Notes: generated from the sequence alone by a model not told the origin. A DNA stretch of 6,117 nt from JBOGXF01 sp050694275 (GCA_050694275.1 JBOGXF010000069.1:1-6117), one strand, 5' to 3'; positions 1-6,006 are shown, counted from the stretch's first letter. Numbers and translations are program-made.

Positions 1-640
1 GATGAGGCGCAGGTTGCGGTAGGCGCCCTCCAGACGCACGATCGAGGCCTCACCCCGGTGTGACGAGCCGTTGTCGACCACCCAGAACACACGCCTTGCC
101 GACGCGTACGGCTCGGTCGTCATGACCCGATCGACGAGGCGTCCGAAGGGCACGATGCCGGTCTTTTCCTCGCACCGCCCGAACAGCTTGGCGCGATGGA
201 CGTCGTAGGCGACGAGGTACTGGAGCGCACCGCAGCGCTCGTACTCGTGCTCGACTCTCATCGCCCGGGACCGTGACGCGGGCAGGGACGGGTGACAGCG
301 GCAGCGGGCCTGGATGGAGGTCTTCTCGTCGGCCGAGATGACGTATTCGTTGGGGCGCAGGCGTTTGCCCTCAAAGGTGCGGGCATAGAGATCGAGGACG
401 CGCCCGGCCTTGGCCTCGAAGTCGGGGTCTCGGGGAAAGACCCAGCTGCGGTAGGTCCACGGCCGGATGGCGTCCTCTGAGAGCCACCGCCAGATGGTCG
501 AGCCCGAGATGTCGGCGACGATTCCCCTGGCGATGACCACGTCGCGAATGTCGGGGACAAACAGGCGCGACAGCGGCAGGCCGAGACGGGCCGGCAGCTC
601 GCAGGCGAGCGCCTTGACCTCAACTGCCACCGTGGGGGGG
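1..640 (-). CDS. IS630 transposase, DDE catalytic part (ORF B, frame-shifted, partial at window edge)
   Basis: An open frame with no stop runs on the minus strand from the C7 tract to position 1. It starts TVAVEVKALACELPARLG and has no start codon of its own near the front, so it must be reached from ORF A by a frameshift or is dead. Two catalytic motifs of the IS630/Tc1-mariner DDE nuclease are visible. The first is ISADEKTSIQAR, with the first Asp at 328-330. The second is FWVVDNGSSHRG, with the second Asp at 73-75, 85 residues later. The third acidic residue and the C-terminus lie beyond the window. Joining ORF A (to FPP, 91 residues) with this frame gives about 302 residues, in keeping with a family length near 350. 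Apart from the one-base register change, the catalytic part looks intact, which suggests a recent mutation or deliberate frameshifting. Confidence 0.85.
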
Positions 641-907
641 AAAGACCGGGGGGCGGCCCCGGCGGGAACGTTCCTCCAGTCCGTCAAGGCGTTGCTCGAA
701 GAACCGCCTGCGCCACTTGCTCACCACGTCCCTGCCGATGCTGAGGCGCGCCGCGATCTCGTCGTTGCGCAGGCCCTGAGCTGCCAAGAGCACGATCTGG
801 GCCCTGGTCACATCCCGATACGGCAACGTATATTTGCGCGCCCGTCCCTCCAGGATGGTGCGTTCCTCGGAGCTGAGCCTGATGGCATAGGGGCTCTTTC
901 TGGGCAT
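620..907 (-). CDS. IS630 transposase, N-terminal DNA-binding part (ORF A)
   Basis: This 95-residue frame encodes the N-terminal helix-turn-helix part of an IS630-family transposase, which binds the element's ends. Residues about 28-75 form the HTH (RAQIVLLAAQGLRNDEIA, then a recognition helix near GRDVVSKWRRRF), followed by the basic linker RSRRGRPPVFPP that is typical just before the catalytic domain. The frame then runs into GGS and a TGA stop at 620-622. Homologous transposases continue without a break after a linker like GRPxxFPP, and the continuation is found in the frame of positions 1-633. The ATG at 905-907 is preceded by GGGAGG (complement of 913-918) at a spacing of six bases. The break falls on seven C (complement of 634-640). 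It is either a disabling indel or a programmed +1 slip. Confidence 0.85.
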   Translation of the reverse strand: MPRKSPYAIRLSSEERTILEGRARKYTLPYRDVTRAQIVLLAAQGLRNDEIAARLSIGRDVVSKWRRRFFEQRLDGLEERSRRGRPPVFPPHGGS

Positions 908-912
908 GCCAT

Positions 913-918
913 CCTCCC
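913..918 (-). promoter_or_regulatory. Ribosome binding site of transposase ORF A
   Basis: GGGAGG on the minus strand lies six bases before the ATG at 905-907 and supports that start. Directly upstream (919-931) is the palindrome TTCCTCAGAGGAA, which could form a small structure or protein-binding site next to the ribosome binding site. No convincing transposase promoter was identified. Confidence 0.6.
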
Positions 919-974
919 TTCCTCAGAGGAAAGCATTGTCCAGCCAGGCGTGCAACCCAGGGATTTAATACGTA

Positions 975-2300
975 GTGGTATTTATGATAAGGAGTACTAA
1001 GAGCGGGGCGGTGCTGAGGGTTGAGACCGCGGTCAAGCTCCTTCACACCGGCGAGGGCCCCAGGGTCGTTGCAATAGTGCGAGACATCACTTTCCGGAAG
1101 CAGGCGGAGAGCGCTCTGAAGCGTCGGAGCGCGTCGGCGCGGCTTTTTAAGTCGATCGCCGTTGCCGCCAACGAAGCGGCCGAGCTCGAAGAGGCTCTGC
1201 AGACCGCGATCGACGAGGTCTGTGCCTACACCGGGTGGCCCGTGGGCCACGTGTATCTCCCGGGTGATAGACCCGACGTGTTGATTCCGACGCGCATCTG
1301 GCATGTCGATGATCCCGAGAAGTACGCGACTTTCATGCGGGTTACGGAGAGCACGTCCTTCGCCCGTGGGGAGGGCCTGCCGGGCCGGGTGCTAAAGAGC
1401 GGCTTGCCCGCATGGATTCCTGATGTCACCGAGGATTCGAACTTCCCGCGCGCCAAAGCGGCTGAGTCGATCAACGTCAAAGGAGGCTTCGGGTTTCCGA
1501 TTCTCGTCGGCACCGACGTCGCGGGCGTGCTCGAGTTCTACTCGGACGATCCGCAGGCCCCCGACGCCGAGCTTCTCGACCTGTTGGGGCAGATCGGCAC
1601 GCAGCTCGGCCGCGTCGCCGAGCGTATGCGCGCCGACGCCTTGACCAAGCAGTTCATCTCAAACGCGGCTCATGAGCTGCGGACCCCGATCACCACCATC
1701 GTCGGATTCGCGAGCGTGCTCGCCAACCAAAAGGAGGGTGTGCCTGAATCTCAGCTCGAGCAGATCTTTGCCGCTCTCAATCGCCAATCCGAGCGTCTCC
1801 GAGCGCTCGTCAACGACTTGCTCGATTACACGAGGATGCAGCAATCGCTAACCCCCCCCGAGCTGAACGCGGTACCGGTATCTTCGTTGCTCGCTGGCGT
1901 CGTCACCAACACCCCCGCACCGGAAGGAAAATCGGTCCAGACGGTCGCGCCCGATGGCCTGGTGGTGCTGACCGATCGACTGCGGTGCGACCAGATACTC
2001 GTCAACCTCATCACGAACGCGTACCGATACGGCGGTAACTCGATCACTATCGACGCGCGTGGTGAGGACGGATTCGTCGACATCTCCGTCAGCGATGATG
2101 GCCCTGGAGTGGCCGTTTCGTTGATCGACCATCTCTTCGAGCCCTTCGCGCGTGGAGCGGAGGCCGCGTACGTAGGCGGATCGGGGCTCGGGCTGGCGAT
2201 CGCCCGGCTCCTGGCCAGATCGCAGGGCGGTGATCTTCGCTACGAGCCCGGTGAGCTCGGCGGCGCTCGCTTCGTGCTGCGCTTACGAGCTCAGTCGTGA
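975..2300 (+). CDS. Sensor histidine kinase, 5'-truncated: PAS (C-terminal half)-GAF-HisKA-HATPase
   Basis: A hybrid-free sensor kinase that would autophosphorylate on His and pass phosphate to the adjacent receiver protein. Counting from GTG at 975, residues about 6-48 are the last strands of a PAS domain ending in VAIVRDITFRKQAE. Residues about 55-215 form a GAF domain. The DHp domain has the H-box NAAHELRTPITTIVGF with phospho-accepting His233. The ATPase domain shows the N-box (NLITNAYRYG, Asn344/Asn348), G1 (DDGPGV, about 374-379), F-box (FEPFARG) and G2 (GSGLGLAIA, about 402-410). No transmembrane segment is visible, so the remaining protein is cytosolic. A stop (TAA, 966-968) sits just before the first possible start, and the PAS domain lacks its first half, so the native gene extended upstream and was interrupted by the IS630 element. 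GTG 975 and ATG 984 are both possible starts, and neither has a clear ribosome binding site. Whether the truncated kinase is made is unknown; its coding frame is undamaged downstream. Confidence 0.92.
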   Translation: MVFMIRSTKSGAVLRVETAVKLLHTGEGPRVVAIVRDITFRKQAESALKRRSASARLFKSIAVAANEAAELEEALQTAIDEVCAYTGWPVGHVYLPGDRPDVLIPTRIWHVDDPEKYATFMRVTESTSFARGEGLPGRVLKSGLPAWIPDVTEDSNFPRAKAAESINVKGGFGFPILVGTDVAGVLEFYSDDPQAPDAELLDLLGQIGTQLGRVAERMRADALTKQFISNAAHELRTPITTIVGFASVLANQKEGVPESQLEQIFAALNRQSERLRALVNDLLDYTRMQQSLTPPELNAVPVSSLLAGVVTNTPAPEGKSVQTVAPDGLVVLTDRLRCDQILVNLITNAYRYGGNSITIDARGEDGFVDISVSDDGPGVAVSLIDHLFEPFARGAEAAYVGGSGLGLAIARLLARSQGGDLRYEPGELGGARFVLRLRAQS

Positions 2301-2668
2301 CGCGTCGCGTGCTGATCGTCGACGATGAGCCCGACATCAGGTTGCTTATCCGGATAAATCTCGTAGCGGCGGGTTACGAGGTGCTCGAAGCCGGTAACGG
2401 GCGGGAGGCGATCGACTTCCTCGAGGGCCAAGAGCCCGATCTCGTGCTGTTGGATTTGAGGCTTCCCGAGCTCGACGGATGGGAGGTGCTCGAGCATCTG
2501 AAGGAGCGGGGTGTTGCGGAGCGCGTTCCGGTGATCGCGATCTCGGCCCACGCAAGCCCGACGACGAAAGAACGGGCGCGCGAGGTCGGTTTCAAGTCCT
2601 ATGTCAGCAAGCCCTTCACTCCCGAGGAGCTGCTCGAGGTGGTCGCGCAGTACGCGCCGCTCCCCTAA
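2297..2668 (+). CDS. Single-domain (CheY-like) response regulator
   Basis: A 123-residue stand-alone receiver domain. The expected active-site residues are all present: the acidic pair Asp9/Asp10 (LIVDDEPD), phospho-accepting Asp53 (LVLLDLRLPELDGWE), Ser83 in the Thr/Ser switch position (VIAISAH), and Lys105 (SKPF). There is no DNA-binding or enzymatic output domain, so it must act by protein contact or as a relay intermediate. Its GTG start overlaps the TGA of the kinase (GTGA, 2297-2300), the usual sign of translational coupling, so it is very probably the partner of that kinase. The GTG at 2309 is a less likely start because it would remove part of the first beta strand. Confidence 0.93.
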   Translation: MTRRVLIVDDEPDIRLLIRINLVAAGYEVLEAGNGREAIDFLEGQEPDLVLLDLRLPELDGWEVLEHLKERGVAERVPVIAISAHASPTTKERAREVGFKSYVSKPFTPEELLEVVAQYAPLP

Positions 2669-2690
2669 GCTGATTGTCTATCTCTTCGAC

Positions 2691-2696
2691 AGGAGG
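2691..2696 (+). promoter_or_regulatory. Ribosome binding site of msrB
   Basis: AGGAGG, a perfect Shine-Dalgarno sequence, lies five bases before GTG 2702. It decides the GTG start over the ATG at 2717, which is 20 bases away. It lies in the 33-base gap after the response regulator, where no terminator is visible, so msrB may be read from the same transcript. Confidence 0.8.
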
Positions 2697-2701
2697 TCGC
2701 C

Positions 2702-3106
2702 GTGAACCCAGAGGTGATGAAGACCGAAGACGAGTGGCGGAACGAGCTCACCCCCGAGCAATACGAGGTGCTTCGCAAGAAGAGTACCGAGCCGCCGTTC
2801 GCCGGTAAGTACGTTCATACGAAAGAGGACGGTACCTACCGCTGCGCGGCGTGCGGCGCCGAGCTGTTCGGCTCCGATACGAAGTTCGATTCGGGCACGG
2901 GGTGGCCGTCGTTCACCGAGCCGGCGGTCGCCGAGAACGTCGAGCTGAGACCGGACGACAGCCTGTTCATGCGCCGGACCGAGGTCGTGTGCAAGCGCTG
3001 CGGCTCTCATCTCGGTCACGTCTTCGACGACGGCCCCGGCCCGACGGGAAAGCGCTACTGCATCAACTCCTGCGCGCTCGACCTCGACAGCGCGGACAAG
3101 GGCTAG
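2702..3106 (+). CDS. msrB: Peptide-methionine (R)-S-oxide reductase MsrB
   Basis: Reduces the R-epimer of methionine sulfoxide in oxidised proteins back to methionine, normally with thioredoxin as reductant, in the cytosol (no signal peptide). The 134 residues are a normal length for a stand-alone SelR/MsrB domain. The zinc site is seen as two CxxC pairs, Cys48/Cys51 (CAAC) and Cys97/Cys100 (CKRC). The catalytic motif is RYCINSCAL with nucleophile Cys120, and the active-site segments GWPSF (Trp68) and HLGHVFDDGP (His103, His106) are present. The position that holds a resolving cysteine in E. coli-type enzymes (SGCGWPSF) is Thr66 here; an additional Cys124 lies four residues after the nucleophile. 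The gene follows the two-component pair by 33 bases on the same strand. Its stop overlaps the stop of the convergent gene in a shared CTAG (3103-3106). Confidence 0.96.
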   Translation: MNPEVMKTEDEWRNELTPEQYEVLRKKSTEPPFAGKYVHTKEDGTYRCAACGAELFGSDTKFDSGTGWPSFTEPAVAENVELRPDDSLFMRRTEVVCKRCGSHLGHVFDDGPGPTGKRYCINSCALDLDSADKG

Positions 3107-3381
3107 TTGGCCGATTCCTCGGCTTCGGGCAGGCGGATCTCTCCCGCCCACTCCTCGATCGGGGCGAGCCTGATGAGGATCTCGGTGATGCGCTGCGCGA
3201 CGTCGTCGAGGCGCTCCACGCTCCGAAGGGCGGTTCCGGCGATCTCGAGCCGGCCCTCGTCGTCGAGATCGTCCCAACGCCGGAGCAGCGTCTTGAGGGC
3301 GAGGCCCGCGGCGGTGAGGGGGTTGATCAGCTCATCGCGCACGTCGTTCACGACGTCGACGGCCCTGGATGTTGTCTTCAC
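3103..3381 (-). CDS. Small orphan DHp-like protein (histidine kinase dimerisation helix lacking the His)
   Basis: A 92-residue cytosolic protein that looks like an isolated two-helix DHp domain. Residues 16-36 (from DELINPLT to TLLRRW) align without gaps to the H-box and first helix of actinobacterial kinases of the form HELRTPLTAxxGFxxTLLRRW. The second helix follows at about 40-75. The phospho-accepting His is replaced by Asp16 (codon 3334-3336), and no ATPase domain follows. It may be a dimerisation or docking partner for a kinase or receiver, or a remnant of a kinase. The frame has a stop at 3394-3396, so GTG 3379-3381 is the first possible start; GTG codons at 3349 and 3340 are alternatives. 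No good ribosome binding site is seen. A strong hairpin separates it from the beta-helix gene upstream, so it is probably transcribed on its own. The family assignment is my reading of the motif alignment. Confidence 0.65.
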   Translation of the reverse strand: MKTTSRAVDVVNDVRDELINPLTAAGLALKTLLRRWDDLDDEGRLEIAGTALRSVERLDDVAQRITEILIRLAPIEEWAGEIRLPEAEESAN

Positions 3382-3391
3382 GACCGCATCG

Positions 3392-3397
3392 TGTCAA
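3392..3397 (-). promoter_or_regulatory. Possible -35 element (TTGACA) upstream of the DHp-like gene
   Basis: A perfect TTGACA lies on the minus strand just before the small DHp-like gene. The hexamer 17 bases downstream is CAACAT (3369-3374), a poor -10 match that lies inside the annotated coding start. If the promoter were real, translation would begin at a later GTG such as 3349-3351. This is weak support only. Confidence 0.25.
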
Positions 3398-3432
3398 GAA
3401 GAGCGTCCCGGCGACATACGTAATTCCTGTAT

Positions 3433-3463
3433 CCGGCAGAAGCGGTTCGTCCGCTTCTGCCGG
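3433..3463. terminator. Perfect 13-bp stem hairpin, likely terminator of the beta-helix gene
   Basis: CCGGCAGAAGCGG (3433-3445) and CCGCTTCTGCCGG (3451-3463) pair perfectly around a five-base loop. The structure lies 22 bases beyond the minus-strand stop of the beta-helix gene (3486-3488) and before the next minus-strand gene. Neither side has a run of T, so it would be a terminator without a U-tract, of a kind often seen in high-GC actinobacteria, or an mRNA 3'-stabilising structure. Confidence 0.65.
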
Positions 3464-3485
3464 CCTTTGGGTGGGCGCGGCCCGT

Positions 3486-5126
3486 CTACGGCTTGGATGG
3501 ACTGTCGGACCAGTTACATCCCGGGGGGTTCCGAAAGATTGGATCGGACCGGTCGTAGGTCGCGCACGGGACCAGCGGGCCCTGCTTGACCGCGTTGGCC
3601 GGAATCCAAGATGACCCGCCGCCGTCACAGGTCGGGAGCCCGCCCGGATAGAAGGTGTTCGAGGTCACGCCGTTCTCGCCCGCGCCCCGGTTCTTGTCCC
3701 AGCAGTTGCCCTCTCCCTGGTCGTCCCACCAGAAGTCGAGCCCATTGAGAGCGGTCTTGCCTGAGGGCATGACGCCCATCCGGTTGCCGACGTAGAAGTT
3801 GAAATTCGAGGTATCGAACTGCTTCGAGGGGTCGGGGTCCTCGCGCACCGCCGCCGGCACGCCGAACTGCATGAACCCATTCCGCCAGTTGTCGTAGACG
3901 AAGTTGTCGCTAAGGAAGTTGTAGCTGCCGCCGGCGATGAGAAGACCTGTGCCCACGGGGACTAGAGCCGTTGGGCAGACCACTCCCTTTTCGTAGCCGC
4001 GCTCGGCCGGCTTGCGGTCGCACACGCCTTCGTACACGTACTTCTCGTAGTAGTTGACGTTGTTGGAGTAGATCAGGTTGTCCTCGAACCACGCGTGGTC
4101 TTGCGGGAAGCCGGGATGGTTGGGGAAGACGCTATCCGTCGTCACACCCGCCCCGTTCTTGAAGAACCGATTGTCGTGCGCGTACACGGAGTTGCTGGCC
4201 GTGCCCGAGTAACCGATCGCATTGTGGTGCGACCGGCACCCCTTGATCTCAACGGCCCATCTCTTGAGCCGCCCCGTCTCGGCACTGTCCTTGTTGACGT
4301 CGGATGCCGATCCCGGATAGACGCCGGCGTCGCCGTTGCCGAACCCTTCGCAGTTCTTGTACAAGCCATGATCGACGGCGAAGGTGAGAAAGCCATACTC
4401 GTCGTTGTAACGGGCGACGACGTCGTCGATCACGAATCCGTCGGTTTCGAGGATGTAGACCGCGTTGAACTCGAATAGCTCGATTGTGAAGTTCTTGAGA
4501 TAGATGCCGTCGGCGCGGTCGGCCCGGATGCCGTTCAGCTTGATCCAGTCCTTGTCCTTGCCGAACCCGCCGGTGATCAGGACGTCGTTGGGATCGTCGC
4601 CGGTGCCCTCTATTTGCAGTTTGCACACCGCGGCATCACACTTGCGCTCATCGTCGCCGGGACGGCGATCGCCGAAGACGCCGATGAGGTTGTGCGCGTG
4701 GGGGCAGGTGAGCTGCTCCTCGTAGCTGAGGATCTGTCGGTCCTCAAAAGCAGCGGCGCACTTGGGCTGAGCCCGGTAAGGGTCCTCACGGTAGCGCCCG
4801 GGAAGGACGTAGATCGTCGAGCCGGGCTGTCGCACCGCGTCGACCGCATTCTGGATGTGCTGGAAGCCGCATTCGCTCAGAAGCCTGAGATTCGTCGTTC
4901 TGAGCTCCCGGTCTTTGATCCGCAGGATGCGCGCGCGGCTGTCGCTCTTGCACACGACGAGGTGTGGATCGGAAACCAGCGGTCGGTATTTCGGAACCCG
5001 GCCGCTTCCGTCGGGAAACTCGGTCTCGCGCTCCGCGTGGGCGACGGCGGCCTGGGGCGCAAGCGTCAGCGCGACGAGGCAGGCGATGGTGGCCGCGAGA
5101 CCTTTCCGAGCAACGCTACGTGACAT
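3486..5126 (-). CDS. Secreted right-handed parallel beta-helix repeat protein
   Basis: A 546-residue exported protein. Residues 1-31 form a Sec signal peptide: a basic start (MSRSVARKG), a hydrophobic core, and an AHA cleavage site before Glu32. The segment FQHIQNAVDAVRQPGSTIYV followed by LPGRYRE (about 88-113) is the usual entry strand of pectate-lyase-like beta-helices. Repeated short strands and turns continue to about residue 425 (for example DGIYLKNFTI, GFVIDDVVARYNDEYG, NAIGYSGTASNSVYAHDNRF, NNVNYYE), matching PbH1 repeats. The mature chain has 14 cysteines, an even number that suggests disulfides outside the cell. No catalytic motif was recognised, so the function (polysaccharide binding or cleavage, or a surface structural role) is unknown. 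The ATG at 5124-5126 has GGGAGAGG five bases upstream. No anchor or sorting motif is seen at the C-terminus, which ends in SDSPSKP. Confidence 0.88.
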   Translation of the reverse strand: MSRSVARKGLAATIACLVALTLAPQAAVAHAERETEFPDGSGRVPKYRPLVSDPHLVVCKSDSRARILRIKDRELRTTNLRLLSECGFQHIQNAVDAVRQPGSTIYVLPGRYREDPYRAQPKCAAAFEDRQILSYEEQLTCPHAHNLIGVFGDRRPGDDERKCDAAVCKLQIEGTGDDPNDVLITGGFGKDKDWIKLNGIRADRADGIYLKNFTIELFEFNAVYILETDGFVIDDVVARYNDEYGFLTFAVDHGLYKNCEGFGNGDAGVYPGSASDVNKDSAETGRLKRWAVEIKGCRSHHNAIGYSGTASNSVYAHDNRFFKNGAGVTTDSVFPNHPGFPQDHAWFEDNLIYSNNVNYYEKYVYEGVCDRKPAERGYEKGVVCPTALVPVGTGLLIAGGSYNFLSDNFVYDNWRNGFMQFGVPAAVREDPDPSKQFDTSNFNFYVGNRMGVMPSGKTALNGLDFWWDDQGEGNCWDKNRGAGENGVTSNTFYPGGLPTCDGGGSSWIPANAVKQGPLVPCATYDRSDPIFRNPPGCNWSDSPSKP

Positions 5127-5131
5127 GAGTG

Positions 5132-5139
5132 CCTCTCCC
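5132..5139 (-). promoter_or_regulatory. Ribosome binding site of the beta-helix gene
   Basis: GGGAGAGG on the minus strand, five bases before the ATG at 5124-5126, supports this start, which is also the one that gives a complete signal peptide. The 106-base gap between this gene and the membrane protein gene contains no promoter that I can defend. Confidence 0.6.
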
Positions 5140-5196
5140 GTGTTGAGAAGGTCGGCCTTAAAGAGTTTTTCGGGGCCGGAGCCCGCGTTCCTTCTC

Positions 5197-5211
5197 CCCG
5201 CCTGAGGCGGG
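5197..5211. terminator. Short GC hairpin between the membrane protein and beta-helix genes
   Basis: CCCGCC (5197-5202) and GGCGGG (5206-5211) pair around the three-base loop TGA. It lies 21 bases after the minus-strand stop of the membrane protein gene (5233-5235). No U-tract follows in the minus direction, so it could be a weak terminator or an attenuator leading into the beta-helix gene. Confidence 0.4.
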
Positions 5212-5232
5212 TTCTATTCATGGGGGAGGGGG

Positions 5233-6006
5233 CTACTCGCCGGCCGCCCGGCTGCGCACGAGATCGCCGGGGTCGATGGACCGGAAGCGATCCCCGGCGA
5301 GATCGCTGACCAGCTCGCTGGCGGCCTCGAGCGTGCGCTGCACGGCCGCCCGGGCCCGCTCGGGATCGTCGGTCTCGAGGGCGTACTTGGCGACGACGAG
5401 CCCCTGGACGATGTTGTCGTTGATCTCGATTGCCTGGTCATGGCGGCGCTCTGCCTCCTCGAGCCGAACGATCGTCATCTCCGAGCGGAGCAGCTCGCGC
5501 GACAGGAAGCTCGAGATGAACGTGATCACGCCCAGGATTCCGAGCAATGTGACCACGACCGCGACGTCTGCGGGCCGGTGGTCGACCGAGACCGCGAGGA
5601 TGTAGCAAGCGTAGGTGAACAACAGCAAGAAGAGCTGGGCGCGCGGCGGATAGGACGCGGCGAAGAAGACCGTTGTCAGGGCATACAGAAGGAACAGGGG
5701 CGATGAAGGACCTCCGGTCATCGAGATGAGCAGCGTGATGAGCACGATGTCGAAGGCCGACCACAAGTACAGCACTTTCATCCCGGTGCCTTGATCGAAA
5801 AGCCGCTGCCAGGGCAAGAGCGTGATCCCGATGACCCCGACCGCGGCGATGACCAGGACGATCACGTAGGGAACCACCTCAACCTCGAGATCCCGGGGCA
5901 GGACCAGAAGAAGCGCCAGCGCGGCGAGAGTGATGAACGTGGCGCGTACGCCGACGTCCACCGTTCTCAGAAGATAGGGGATCAGCTTGAACGGCGAAGT
6001 GGCCAT
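5233..6006 (-). CDS. Six-helix membrane sensor with degenerate HisKA_3-like DHp segment, no ATPase domain
   Basis: A 257-residue inner-membrane protein. About six hydrophobic segments are seen (roughly 22-38, 45-65, 78-96, 101-118, 124-142, 148-168), with the motif TGGPSSPLFLLYAL that resembles loops of membrane sensor kinases. A short coiled linker (about 170-190) leads to EINDNIVQGL and a following helix (about 194-236). This matches the HDxxxQ box of HisKA_3 kinases, but the phospho-accepting His is Asn196 (codon 5419-5421). The protein ends some 20 residues later without an ATPase domain. I infer a membrane receptor that dimerises and signals through a receiver or kinase partner rather than by its own catalysis. 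The ATG at 6004-6006 lies three bases after the stop of the receiver gene upstream, so the two are probably co-translated; no separate ribosome binding site is evident. The ligand is unknown. Confidence 0.82.
   Translation of the reverse strand: MATSPFKLIPYLLRTVDVGVRATFITLAALALLLVLPRDLEVEVVPYVIVLVIAAVGVIGITLLPWQRLFDQGTGMKVLYLWSAFDIVLITLLISMTGGPSSPLFLLYALTTVFFAASYPPRAQLFLLLFTYACYILAVSVDHRPADVAVVVTLLGILGVITFISSFLSRELLRSEMTIVRLEEAERRHDQAIEINDNIVQGLVVAKYALETDDPERARAAVQRTLEAASELVSDLAGDRFRSIDPGDLVRSRAAGE

Larger units (their letters stand above)
1..990 (-). mobile_element. IS630-family insertion sequence, one end (partial)
   Basis: The segment carries an IS630-type transposase read from about 907 down to the window edge, so only the transposase-start end of the element is present. 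The outer boundary cannot be fixed exactly. It lies between the transposase start region and the point where PAS-domain homology of the neighbouring kinase begins (about 985-996). IS630 elements are known to insert at TA dinucleotides; candidate TA sites here are 969-970, 973-974, 979-980, 988-989 and 995-996. A short inverted repeat, AATAC (967-971) and GTATT (978-982), lies in this zone. The other terminal repeat is off the window, so the element's inverted repeats cannot be compared. The end coordinate given is an estimate. Confidence 0.75.

Noticed and set aside
258..623. 121-residue minus-strand frame (Ser/Pro/Arg-rich)
   Set aside because: It overlaps the transposase catalytic frame in a different register, has low-complexity composition typical of a shadow frame, and matches no family; the frame with ISADEKTSIQAR and VVDNGSSHRG is the real one.
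936..971. Outward promoter from the IS end (TTGTCC with TAATAC)
   Set aside because: The two hexamers are 24 bases apart, too far for a standard promoter, so I cannot claim that the IS drives the kinase.
467..1000. 177-residue plus-strand frame across the transposase and IS end
   Set aside because: It is antisense to both transposase parts, has no family-like motifs, and its end runs through the IS boundary.
684..1304. 206-residue minus-strand frame spanning the IS end and the kinase start
   Set aside because: It is antisense to the PAS/GAF coding region and out of frame with the HTH part; composition is that of a shadow frame.
3107..3589. 160-residue plus-strand frame after msrB
   Set aside because: It is rich in Ser and Arg with no domain pattern, and the opposite strand encodes a convincing DHp helix and the end of the beta-helix protein.
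4614..5123. 169-residue plus-strand frame opposite the beta-helix gene start
   Set aside because: It is antisense to the signal peptide and first strands of the secreted protein, without a ribosome binding site or recognisable fold.
3486..5126. Assignment of the beta-helix protein as NosD or as a pectate lyase
   Set aside because: Only the generic repeat fold is visible. There are no nos genes nearby and no lyase catalytic motif, so a specific name would be a guess.
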